DNA of 64,000 nt from Clostridia bacterium (GTDB taxonomy: Bacteria > Bacillota > Clostridia > Oscillospirales > Acutalibacteraceae): contig JAFSFB010000003.1 in NCBI GenBank assembly GCA_017435385.1, positions 62,001-126,000 of the forward strand. Reading direction: 5' to 3'. This document shows positions 1 through 8,400 of the stretch, piece after piece. Position 1 is the first letter of the stretch, and each line of letters starts with the position of its first letter. The notes beneath the pieces are model-generated. The model saw only the letters and a list, made by a program, of their open reading frames with translations, ran no database searches and was not told the DNA's origin. Both the position numbers and the translations under genes were made by a program.

Positions 1-739
1 GAAGAGCCGTCATCGCACCCTCAGCCTTGAGCTGACCTGCGGTTACGGGCTTTTCATCATAGGTATAGCCGACAATGATTCTCGAAAGTCTTTCCTTGAG
101 GTCGGTAATCGAGGTTGCAAGGCAGAGAACAGCCATGATTTCGGATGCAACGGTGATATCGTAGCCGTCTTCTCTGGGAACGCCGTTGACTCTTCCGCCA
201 AGACCGTCGGTAACGAAGCGGAGCTGTCTGTCGTTCATATCAACGCAGCGTTTCCATGTGATCCTTCTGGGATCGATATTGAGAGAATTGCCCTGATAAA
301 TATGGTTATCAAGCATAGCAGCAAGAAGGTTGTTTGCAGCTCCGATCGCATGGAAGTCGCCCGTGAAATGAAGGTTGATATCCTCCATGGGGACAACCTG
401 AGCATAGCCGCCGCCCGCAGCGCCGCCCTTGACACCGAAAACGGGGCCGAGAGAGGGCTCACGAAGAGCAACCATAACATTCTTGCCGATCCTCTTCAGA
501 CCGTCGGCAAGACCGATCGTTGTTGTTGTTTTACCCTCGCCTGCAGGCGTGGGAGTGATTGCGGTGACAAGGATGAGCTTGCCGTCCTTTTTGTCGCTGT
601 CTTTGAGAAGAGAAAGGTCAACCTTTGCTTTGTAGTTTCCGTACTGTTCAAGATACTTGCCGTCAATCCCTGCGGTTTCCGCAATTTCGGCAATGGGTTT
701 CATCTGAACGGACTGAGCAATTTCAATATCAGTCATCAT
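1..739 (-). CDS. fhs: Formate--tetrahydrofolate ligase, N-terminal part (cut by window edge)
   Basis: The enzyme makes 10-formyl-tetrahydrofolate from formate, ATP and tetrahydrofolate in the cytoplasm, feeding purine synthesis, initiator-tRNA formylation and one-carbon flow. Read from 739 leftward the frame stays open to base 1, giving about 246 of the family's roughly 555 residues. Visible are the nucleotide-binding loop [13 protein letters not shown] and family blocks such as [19 protein letters not shown] and HFTGDFHAI. Two ATGs lie in tandem (739 and 736); a GGAG at 749-752 is correctly spaced for either, so the start is uncertain by one codon. The gene sits behind a ZTP riboswitch and attenuator, a known arrangement for this gene. 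The identification is firm; only the 3' half is missing. Confidence 0.96.
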   Translation of the reverse strand, partial: MMTDIEIAQSVQMKPIAEIAETAGIDGKYLEQYGNYKAKVDLSLLKDSDKKDGKLILVTAITPTPAGEGKTTTTIGLADGLKRIGKNVMVALREPSLGPVFGVKGGAAGGGYAQVVPMEDINLHFTGDFHAIGAANNLLAAMLDNHIYQGNSLNIDPRRITWKRCVDMNDRQLRFVTDGLGGRVNGVPREDGYDITVASEIMAVLCLATSITDLKERLSRIIVGYTYDEKPVTAGQLKAEGAMTAL

Positions 740-791
740 AATTTCCGGCTCCTTTTCGTTTCATAATTATTCTGCACCGCAACCGTTTCCG

Positions 792-835
792 AAAAACAGA
801 AAAGGGCAGTCCTGCCGCTTAAAACAGAACTGCCC
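792..835 (-). terminator. Intrinsic attenuator of the ZTP riboswitch
   Basis: On the minus strand an 11-bp stem (one G-U pair) is formed by bases 835-825 and 814-804 with a 10-nt loop, followed by a T-rich run at 803-792. It lies between the aptamer and the fhs start. Its 5' arm shares the GGGCAGT segment with the 3' end of the aptamer, so aptamer folding and terminator folding exclude each other, as expected for a transcriptional ON switch. Confidence 0.9.
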
Positions 836-907
836 AGACGGTCGGCATAAAATCAGATTTCTTGCTCCTTCGCAGTTCTCTGCTTGATCCGTCAGTCACA
901 AAAAATC
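829..907 (-). promoter_or_regulatory. ZTP (pfl-motif) riboswitch controlling fhs
   Basis: On the minus strand helix P1 pairs 907-899 with 864-856 (9 bp). The P1-internal segment carries the family's GTGACTGACGG and GGAGCAAG blocks and a small GCAG/CTGC hairpin. The 3' domain reads CCGACCGTCTGGGCA (845-831). The pseudoknot typical of the class can form between GACGG (893-889) and CCGTC (841-837). ZTP riboswitches sense Z nucleotides (ZTP/ZMP), which accumulate when 10-formyl-tetrahydrofolate is scarce, and commonly sit before fhs, purH or folD. I infer that ligand binding blocks the overlapping terminator and turns fhs on. Confidence 0.9.
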
Positions 908-925
908 TTTATTATTTACGGAAAA

Positions 926-954
926 ATATTATCACATCGTGCGGGTTTTGTCAA
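926..954 (-). promoter_or_regulatory. SigA-type promoter of the ZTP riboswitch-fhs transcript
   Basis: On the minus strand TTGACA (954-949) and TAATAT (931-926) are separated by 17 bp, a near-consensus housekeeping promoter. Transcription would start near 919, about 12 bases before the aptamer's first helix, so position and orientation fit. Confidence 0.85.
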
Positions 955-1069
955 GACAGCAGACTGCGTTTACGAGTTTTCGTCATACTTAACAAACTGC
1001 TGATTTATTAAGCATTGAATTTTTTCGCATAAAATTTTGAAAAGTCGGACAAAAATTTGTATTTTAGTG

Positions 1070-1098
1070 TTGTTTTAAACAATCAAATGTGGTATACT
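1070..1098 (+). promoter_or_regulatory. SigA-type promoter of the FAD oxidoreductase trio
   Basis: TTGTTT (1070-1075), a 17-bp spacer and TATACT (1093-1098) lie just upstream of the start at 1137. The leader is only about 30 nt, leaving no room for a riboswitch. Confidence 0.7.
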
Positions 1099-1136
1099 TT
1101 TTTATCGGAAATTATAATAAAACGGAGGTTTTATTC

Positions 1137-2567
1137 ATGAATTATGATGTTGCCGTTATCGGCGCAGGCGTCATCGGTTCTCTGATCGCCCGAGAGCTCA
1201 GCCGCTATGACATCAGCGTTGCCCTCGTCGAAAAGTGCAACGATATGGCTATGGCTACCTCGAAGGCAAACAGCGCAATCGTTCACGCAGGCTTCGATGC
1301 AAAGCCCGGCTCGATGAAGGCGAAAATGAACGTTAAAGGCACGGAGCTCATGCCCGCTCTCTGCAGGGAGCTCAGCGTTCCCTTCAAGCCTGTCGGCTCG
1401 CTCGTTGTTGCTTTTTCCGACGATGAAATGAACACCCTCAGAGAGCTTCTCGAAAGAGGAATCGGAAACGGCGTTCCCGGTCTTGAAATCTACGATCAGG
1501 CAAAACTCCGTGAAGCAGAGCCCTTCATCAGCGAAGATGCAAAGGGAGCTCTCTGGGCACCCAGCGCAGGTATTGTCTGCCCCTATGAATTAACAATTGC
1601 CGCTGTTGAAAACGCAGTTGTCAACGGCACGGAATTTATCCGCAATTTTGAAGTTAAAAAGATTGATTTCACCGACGGAATATTCACTCTTTCAAACGGC
1701 GAAAACGAAATCAAATCAAAATATGTTGTCAATGCCGCAGGCGTTTTCTGCGACGAGATCGCCGCTCTCATCGGCGACGATTCGATACATACGATTCCGA
1801 GAAAGGGCGAATATATGCTTTGCGACAAGTCGGTCGGACATCTTGCAAACCATACTATTTTCCAGTGTCCTTCAAAGATGGGCAAGGGAATTCTCGTAAC
1901 TCCCACGGTTGACGGCAATCTGCTTATCGGACCGAGTGCTCTCGACATTGAGGATAAGACCGATGTCACAACAACGGCGGGAACTCTTGCCGATGTTCTC
2001 ACCGCCGCCAAGAGATCCGTTCCCTGCCTGACAACGAGAGAGGTCATAACCTCGTTTGCAGGACTCAGAGCTCACTGCACGAGAGATGATTTCATCATCG
2101 AGCCGAGCGAAAAGAACGCTCAGTTCATCAATGTTGCAGGCATCGAATCTCCCGGTCTTTCATCTGCCCCCGCAATCGGTCTTTATGTCAAGGATATGCT
2201 TATTGAAAAAATCGGTGCGGCTGAAAAGGCTGATTTCAAGGCCGAAAGAGAAGAACCCGTTCGCTTCAGACATATGAGCAACGAAGAGCGCAAGGCTCTC
2301 ATTGAAAAGAATCCCGCATACGGAAGGATCATCTGCCGATGCGAAACGATAACCGAGGGCGAAATCCTCGATGCGATCCACGCCCCCGCAGGTGCAAGAG
2401 ATGTTGACGGCGTAAAGCGCAGAACAAGAGCAGGCATGGGAAGATGCCAGGGCGGCTTCTGCGGTTCAAAGGTCGTTGAGCTTCTCGCAAGAGAGCTCGG
2501 CGTTGAGATCAACGAAATTACCAAGTGCGGCGGAAATTCAAAAATACTCTACGAGAGAACAAAGTGA
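1137..2567 (+). CDS. FAD-dependent glycerol-3-phosphate dehydrogenase-like protein with BFD-like [2Fe-2S] domain
   Basis: Predicted cytoplasmic flavoprotein of 477 residues. An N-terminal dinucleotide fold (GAGVIG, residues 9-14) starts a DAO-type oxidase/dehydrogenase domain related to GlpA/GlpO, which oxidise glycerol 3-phosphate to dihydroxyacetone phosphate. The last 80 residues carry CRC (401, 403) and a CxxxxC pair (438, 443), the pattern of a BFD-like [2Fe-2S] domain. The start is the ATG at 1137 behind GGAGG; the frame extends further upstream but without a ribosome site. It is the first gene of a three-gene set with a thioredoxin-reductase-like flavoprotein and a DUF1667 protein, common in Clostridia and thought to work as one complex. 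The exact substrate is inferred; no glpK or glpF is adjacent. Confidence 0.85.
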   Translation: MNYDVAVIGAGVIGSLIARELSRYDISVALVEKCNDMAMATSKANSAIVHAGFDAKPGSMKAKMNVKGTELMPALCRELSVPFKPVGSLVVAFSDDEMNTLRELLERGIGNGVPGLEIYDQAKLREAEPFISEDAKGALWAPSAGIVCPYELTIAAVENAVVNGTEFIRNFEVKKIDFTDGIFTLSNGENEIKSKYVVNAAGVFCDEIAALIGDDSIHTIPRKGEYMLCDKSVGHLANHTIFQCPSKMGKGILVTPTVDGNLLIGPSALDIEDKTDVTTTAGTLADVLTAAKRSVPCLTTREVITSFAGLRAHCTRDDFIIEPSEKNAQFINVAGIESPGLSSAPAIGLYVKDMLIEKIGAAEKADFKAEREEPVRFRHMSNEERKALIEKNPAYGRIICRCETITEGEILDAIHAPAGARDVDGVKRRTRAGMGRCQGGFCGSKVVELLARELGVEINEITKCGGNSKILYERTK

Positions 2568-2577
2568 GGCGGAGATT

Positions 2578-3831
2578 ATGCTTAATTGTGATATAGTTGT
2601 TATCGGCGGCGGTCCCGCAGGCATGGCTGCTGCTCTCAAGGCTAAGGAATGCGGCGTTGACAGCATTCTCATTCTCGAAAGAGCCGAAACTCTCGGCGGT
2701 ATTCTTGAACAGTGCATACACACCGGCTTCGGTCTGCACTATTTCGGCGAAGAGCTTTCGGGTCCCGAATATGCCGACAGATTCATCGAACTCGTTAATG
2801 AAAAAGAGATCGAATATAAGACAGACACTATGGCTCTTGAAATTACGGACAGCAATGTGGTTTATGCCGTAAACAAAACCGACGGTCTTCTTGAAATTCA
2901 GGCAAAGGCTGTTATTCTCGCCATGGGCTGCCGTGAAAGACCCAGAGGAGCTCTCAACATCGCAGGCTCAAGAGCTTCGGGTGTTATGAGTGCGGGCACG
3001 GCTCAGAAATATGTCAACATCGACGGTTACATGCCGGGCAAGAAGGTCGTTATTCTCGGCTCGGGTGACATCGGACTTATCATGGCTCGCCGTATGACTC
3101 TCGAAGGCGCAGAGGTCAAGGTAGTCTGCGAGCTCATGCCCTATTCGAGCGGTCTGACAAGAAACATCGTTCAGTGTCTTGATGACTTCAACATTCCCCT
3201 TCGCCTGAGCTGCACGGTTATCGGCATTCACGGCAAGGACAGAGTTGAAGGCGTCACGATCGCAAATGTTGACGAAAACCGCAGACCCATTCCCGGCACC
3301 GAAGAATATATAGAATGCGATACTCTCCTTCTTTCAGTCGGTCTGATTCCCGAAAACGAGCTGACAAGAGCAGTCGGCATCGAGCTTGACCCCGTGACAA
3401 GCGGTGCGGTTGTTGACGAAAACAGAGAAACCTCTCACAAGGGTGTTTTCGCATGCGGCAACGTTCTTCATGTTCACGACCTTGTTGACTATGTTACTCT
3501 CGAAAGCCAGACCGCAGGCGAAGGAGCCGCAAGATATGTTCTCGGCAAAGCCGAAGAACCCGAATATGTATCGACCAAGGGCGTCAGCGGTGTCCGTTAC
3601 ATCGTTCCCCAGAAGGTCAACATTAAAAATGAAGGCGATGTCAAGCTCTATTTCAGAGTCGGTCAGGTATATAAAAACGCAAAAACCGTTGTTAAATATA
3701 ACGGTGAAGAAATCATCAGCAAAAAGAGACCCCGTCTTGCACCCGGCGAAATGGAAAGCGTTATCATCAAAAACGATATGCTTAAAAAGTTTGCTCAGGG
3801 CGGCGTGATTGAAATTTCGGTAGAGGAGTGA
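2578..3831 (+). CDS. NAD(P)/FAD-dependent oxidoreductase, second subunit of the GlpA-like set
   Basis: A 417-residue pyridine-nucleotide-disulfide oxidoreductase-type flavoprotein. The FAD-binding GGGPAG motif is at residues 10-15 and a second dinucleotide fold (VVILGSGDIG) lies mid-protein. The redox-active CxxC of true thioredoxin reductases is not seen; a single Cys occurs in LEQCIHTGFG. It starts 10 bases after the preceding stop, with its Shine-Dalgarno site overlapping the intergenic bases, so it is co-transcribed. In the clostridial three-gene arrangement this subunit probably passes electrons between the GlpA-like subunit and NAD(P)(H). The substrate cannot be told from sequence. Confidence 0.82.
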   Translation: MLNCDIVVIGGGPAGMAAALKAKECGVDSILILERAETLGGILEQCIHTGFGLHYFGEELSGPEYADRFIELVNEKEIEYKTDTMALEITDSNVVYAVNKTDGLLEIQAKAVILAMGCRERPRGALNIAGSRASGVMSAGTAQKYVNIDGYMPGKKVVILGSGDIGLIMARRMTLEGAEVKVVCELMPYSSGLTRNIVQCLDDFNIPLRLSCTVIGIHGKDRVEGVTIANVDENRRPIPGTEEYIECDTLLLSVGLIPENELTRAVGIELDPVTSGAVVDENRETSHKGVFACGNVLHVHDLVDYVTLESQTAGEGAARYVLGKAEEPEYVSTKGVSGVRYIVPQKVNIKNEGDVKLYFRVGQVYKNAKTVVKYNGEEIISKKRPRLAPGEMESVIIKNDMLKKFAQGGVIEISVEE

Positions 3832-3836
3832 TTGAA

Positions 3837-4202
3837 ATGCAGAAGAACATTATTTGCGTAGCTTGCCCCATGGGCTGCGGCGTTACCGTTGAACTCGACG
3901 ATAACGGCAGCATTGTTTCCGTTACAGGCAACACCTGCAAAAGAGGCGATGCATATGCCAGAACCGAAGTCACCAATCCCGTAAGAAGCCTTGCAACAAC
4001 CGTCAAGGTTGAAGGCGGAATTTTCAATGTTGTTCCCTGCAAGTCCGCAGGAGCTCTTCCCAAAGACAAAATTTTTGCCTGCATGGAAGTTATCAACAGC
4101 GTTTCCGTCAAGGCTCCCGTTAAGCTTGGCGATGTTCTCGTTTCCGATATTCTCGGCACAGGCATCGACATCGTTGCAACCAATCATTGTCCCGTTAAAT
4201 AA
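3837..4202 (+). CDS. DUF1667 cysteine-rich protein
   Basis: Small protein of 121 residues with clustered cysteines near the N-terminus (C7, C10, C14 and C34) and one further on in the VVPCKSAG block, suggesting an iron-sulfur or metal site. DUF1667 proteins regularly follow GlpA-like and thioredoxin-reductase-like flavoproteins in Firmicutes, so a role as electron-transfer subunit of that complex is inferred, not shown. I chose the ATG at 3837, which has GGAG 8 nt upstream; a GTG at 3828 overlaps the previous stop and lacks a site. An intrinsic terminator follows directly, making this the last gene of the operon. Confidence 0.85.
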   Translation: MQKNIICVACPMGCGVTVELDDNGSIVSVTGNTCKRGDAYARTEVTNPVRSLATTVKVEGGIFNVVPCKSAGALPKDKIFACMEVINSVSVKAPVKLGDVLVSDILGTGIDIVATNHCPVK

Positions 4203-4209
4203 TTTCATC

Positions 4210-4236
4210 GGCGGAGCCAATGGCTCCGCCTTTTTT
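4210..4236 (+). terminator. Intrinsic terminator after the DUF1667 gene
   Basis: A 9-bp perfect stem (4210-4218 with 4222-4230), 3-nt loop and six T (4231-4236), 7 bases past the stop codon. Confidence 0.92.
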
Positions 4237-4388
4237 ACGGCAAAATTTCAGAAAAAATTTTTAAAATCTTCCTTTTTGGGGCTTTTATTATTGAAAATAA
4301 TATGCTATAATATACCGAATATAATCAGGTTAATGCGGTCTGTTTTCATCGGGCGGTTATTCCGACTGATTTTTCGCAAAACAACGCT

Positions 4389-4402
4389 TGCATATTTATG
4401 CA
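4389..4402 (+). promoter_or_regulatory. Candidate ARG box (ArgR/AhrC operator) before argF
   Basis: TGCATATTTATGCA differs from the arginine-repressor half-site pattern TGAATWWWWATTCA at two symmetric positions and ends 8 bp upstream of the argF -35 element. A poorer match (TGCATAAATAATCG, 4453-4466) overlaps the ribosome site. Placement around the argF promoter is what ArgR control would need, but the regulator is not in the window and the match is imperfect. Confidence 0.4.
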
Positions 4403-4410
4403 CTTTAACA

Positions 4411-4439
4411 TTGACCTTTTGCATGATTTAGTTTATAAT
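4411..4439 (+). promoter_or_regulatory. SigA-type promoter of argF-carB
   Basis: TTGACC (4411-4416), a 17-bp spacer and a perfect TATAAT (4434-4439) lie 36 bp upstream of the argF start. A second possible element, an extended -10 TGCTATAAT at 4303-4311 with a poor -35, lies further upstream. Confidence 0.85.
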
Positions 4440-4475
4440 TATTCGCAGAATTTGCATAAATAATCGGAGGAAAGT

Positions 4476-5387
4476 ATGAAAAACAAGCATTTACTCAAGC
4501 TCATGGATCTGAGCACGGAAGAGATCAACGAGATACTCAATCTTGCTGACCAGCTCAAGTACGAAAAGAAAAACGGAATCGAGCATCACCTTCTCAAAGG
4601 CAAAACTCTCGGCATGATCTTCGCAAAGTCGTCGACAAGAACAAGAGTTTCCTTTGAGGTCGGCATGTATGACCTCGGCGGTCAGGCTCTTTTCCTGAGC
4701 TCTCACGATATTCAGCTCGGCAGAGGTGAACCCGTCAACGATACGGCAAGAGTTCTTTCGGGATATCTTGACGGCATCATGATCCGAACCTTTGCTCAGA
4801 GCGATGTTGAAACACTTGCGGAATTCGGCTCAATCCCCATCATCAACGGTCTGACGGACTACTGCCACCCCTGCCAGGTTCTTGCCGACCTCATGACTAT
4901 CCGTGAATTCAAGGGTTCGATCAAGGGCAACAAGCTCTGCTACATCGGCGACGGCAACAACATGGCAAACTCCCTCATCGTCGGCGGTATCAAGATGGGC
5001 ATGAGCGTAAGCATCGGCTGCCCCGACGGATACAAGCCCGATGCCGAGATCATGAAATGGGCAAGCGAAAACGGCGACTTCACATGCACAAGCGATGTTC
5101 TTGAAGCTGCAAAGGATGCGGATGTTCTTTACACCGACGTCTGGGCTTCAATGGGTCAGGAAGCCGAAGCAGAAGAGCGCAAGAAGATCTTCGACGGCTA
5201 TCAGATAAACGACAGCGTTATGGCTGTTGCAAAGCCCGATGCTATGGTTCTTCACTGCCTCCCCGCTCACCGTGAGGAGGAGATCACAGCAAAGGTATTT
5301 GAAGCACACGCAAAGGAAATATTTGAAGAGGCTGAAAACAGACTCCATGCTCAGAAGGCTGTTCTCGTCAAGCTTCTTAAAGACTGA
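4476..5387 (+). CDS. argF: Ornithine carbamoyltransferase
   Basis: Transfers the carbamoyl group from carbamoyl phosphate to ornithine, giving citrulline, in arginine biosynthesis. The 303-residue length is typical. The carbamoyl-phosphate-binding STRTRVSF block is at residues 53-60, HPCQ at 131-134 and HCLP at 260-263, all intact. The start ATG has GGAGG upstream and follows a strong promoter with a candidate ARG box. carB begins 19 bases downstream with its own GGGAGG site, so the enzyme that makes carbamoyl phosphate is co-expressed with the one that uses it. That pairing favours the anabolic enzyme over a catabolic (arcB) role. Confidence 0.95.
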   Translation: MKNKHLLKLMDLSTEEINEILNLADQLKYEKKNGIEHHLLKGKTLGMIFAKSSTRTRVSFEVGMYDLGGQALFLSSHDIQLGRGEPVNDTARVLSGYLDGIMIRTFAQSDVETLAEFGSIPIINGLTDYCHPCQVLADLMTIREFKGSIKGNKLCYIGDGNNMANSLIVGGIKMGMSVSIGCPDGYKPDAEIMKWASENGDFTCTSDVLEAAKDADVLYTDVWASMGQEAEAEERKKIFDGYQINDSVMAVAKPDAMVLHCLPAHREEEITAKVFEAHAKEIFEEAENRLHAQKAVLVKLLKD

Positions 5388-5406
5388 TAAACAGGGAGGA
5401 ATTGTA

Positions 5407-8400
5407 ATGCCAATCAGCAAAGATATCAAAAAAGTTATGGTCATCGGCTCCGGTCCCATCGTTATCGGTCAGGCTGCTGAGTTTGACTATGCAGGCACTC
5501 AGGCTTGCCGTGTCCTTAAAGACGCAGGTCTTGATGTTGTTCTCGTAAACTCAAACCCCGCTACCATCATGACCGATAAGGCTCTTGCAGACGAAATCTA
5601 TCTCGAGCCTCTCACAGCCGAAACCGTTAAGAGAATCATCGAAAAGGAGCGTCCCGACAGCCTTCTTGCAGGTCTCGGCGGTCAGACAGGTCTGACGATC
5701 GCCATGCAGCTGAGCAAGGACGGTTATCTTGACAGAATGGGTGTCAAGCTTCTCGGCACCAACGCCGAAGCCATTGACAAGGCTGAGGACAGAAAGATGT
5801 TCCGTGACACAATGACCTCCATCAATCAGCCCGTTATCCCCTCCGAAATCGCAAATGACGTTGAAACAGCAGTGGAGATTGCCGCAAAGATCGGCTATCC
5901 CATCATCATCCGTCCCGCATTCACCCTCGGCGGCGGTGGCGGCGGCGTTGCAGAAAATGAAGAAGAACTCAGAGTTATTGCAAAAACAGGTCTTGACCTC
6001 TCCCCCATCACTCAGGTTCTTGTTGAAAAATATATCTTCGGCTGGAAGGAAATCGAATTTGAAACCATGCGTGACTCGGCAGGCAACTGCGTTGCAGTCT
6101 GCAGCATGGAAAACTTCGATCCCGTCGGCATTCATACAGGCGACAGCATCGTTGCCGCTCCCGCATTGAGCCTCTCCACCGAAGAATATGAGATGCTCCG
6201 CAAGGCATCCCTCGACATCGTTGATGCTCTCGGCATCATCGGCGGATGTAACTGCCAGTTTGCTCTCGATCCCCACAGCATGGACTATGCGGTTATCGAG
6301 GTCAACCCCAGAGTTTCCCGTTCCTCCGCTCTTGCAAGTAAGGCAACCGGTTACCCCATTGCAAAGGTTACCGCAATGCTCGCTCTCGGAATGACTCTTG
6401 ATGAGATCAAGAATGACGAAACAGGTCTTAACTGCGCAAACTTTGAACCCGATGTTAAATATATCGTTGTCAAGCTTCCCAAGTGGCCCTTTGATAAGTT
6501 CGTCAACGCCAGCCGTAAGCTCGGCACTCAGATGAAGGCAACGGGCGAGGTTATGTCGATCGGTCCGACATTTGAAATGGCGATCATGAAGGCTGTCAGA
6601 GGCGCAGAAATTTCTCTCGACACTCTCAACGCAGAGCCCAAGACAAACGCTCCTCTCGAAGAGAGAATGAGAGATACCGACGACATGCGTCTGTTCTCCG
6701 TCTTTGAAGCAATCAAGGGCGGCATGCCTATCGAAAAGGTTCACGAAATTACAAAGATCACCGAATGGTTCCTTGAAAAGCTCAAGAACCTCGCTGACTT
6801 TGAGAAATCGATCGAAGGCGGCAAACTCACAGAAGAAAAATACTATCAGGGTAAGGATTACGGCTATACGGATGCCGCTCTCAAACGCCTTTCGGGAGTA
6901 AAAGAGCTTCCTGCTCACAAGGATGCGGTTTATAAGATCGTTGATACCTGCACAAAGAACTTCAACACAGCCGCTCCCTACTTCTATTCGACCTACGGCG
7001 ACGAGTGCGACGCAAGACCTCTCATCGACGAAAAGAAAGAGAAGATCATCGTTCTCGGTTCAGGTCCCATCAGAATCGGACAAGGTATTGAGTTCGACTA
7101 TTCATCGGTCCACTGCGTATGGACTCTTAAAGAGCTCGGCTACGAGGTTGCTATCATCAACAACAACCCCGAAACCGTTTCCACCGACTACGACACCTCC
7201 GACAGACTCTATTTCGAGCCTCTCACTCCCGAGGATGTTATGAACATCATCAAGGTTGAAAAGCCCATCGGCGTTGTTGTTGCATTCGGCGGTCAGACAG
7301 CTATCAAGCTCACAAAGTTTCTCGACGAAAACGGCATCAGAATCCTCGGCACATCCGCTGACGGAATCGATACCGCTGAGGACAGAGAAAGATTCGATGC
7401 TCTTCTTGAGCAGTTCGGTATTCTCAGACCCAAGGGAATGGGTGTTATGACCAAGCAGGAGGCTCTCGATGCCGCCGCTGAGCTCGGTTATCCCGTTCTT
7501 CTCCGTCCCTCATATGTTATCGGCGGTCAGAACATGACAATTGCATACAGCGATGCAGATGTTAACCGCTACATGGATATCATCCTTTCGGGTGAAATCG
7601 AAAATCCCGTTCTCGTTGACAAATACATGATGGGCACGGAGCTCGAGGTTGATGTTATCTCCGACGGCACCGATGTTCTCATCCCCGGCATCATGGAGCA
7701 TGTTGAAAGAGCAGGCGTTCACAGCGGCGACTCAATCGCTGTTTATCCTCCCTACAACCTCAACGACAAGATGAGAAAGAACATCATCGAATGCTCCGAA
7801 AAGCTTGCCCTTTCACTCGGCACAAAGGGTCTTGTCAACATTCAGTATCTTATATATCACAACAAGCTCTATGTTATCGAGGTTAACCCCAGAGCTTCGA
7901 GAACAATTCCTTATATCAGCAAGGTAACGGGCGTTCCCATGGTTGACATTGCCGCAAAGGTTATGATCGGCATGCCTCTCAAGGACCTCGGCTACGGCAC
8001 GGGACTTTATAAGACTCCCCCCTATTTCACTGTTAAGGTTCCCGTTTTCTCATTTGAAAAGCTCAGCGATGTCAACTCGATCCTCGGCCCCGAAATGAAA
8101 TCAACGGGCGAAGTTCTCGGCATCGGTAAGACGACCGCAGAGGCTCTCTTCAAGGGACTCACCTCCGCAGGCTTCAAGATTCAGCTTCCCACAGCCGACA
8201 ACGAGATCGGTCTTCTTCTCAGCGTTGACACCCACGATATTCTCGATGCGGTTTCTCTCGCAAAGAAGCTCGATGACCTCAAGATCAAGATTTATGCAAC
8301 TCCCGAAACCGCAGAAGCCATCTCACACCTCGGCATTGATGTTGATGTTGTCAAAGGCTTCAGCGAGGGCGACGACATGTTCAAGCTCCTTGAAACGGGC

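Noticed and set aside
4303..4311. Extended -10 TGCTATAAT as a second argF promoter
   Set aside because: No usable -35 element, and a much better promoter lies at 4411-4439; noted only as an alternative.
3991..4431. Rightward ORF running through the terminator and the argF promoter region
   Set aside because: It is a different-frame extension of the DUF1667 gene; the part past the terminator has no start signal.
5551..6918. Long leftward ORF (455 codons) inside carB
   Set aside because: It is antisense to a highly conserved CarB sequence; the Cys/Phe/Asn-rich translation is a composition artefact of the complementary strand.
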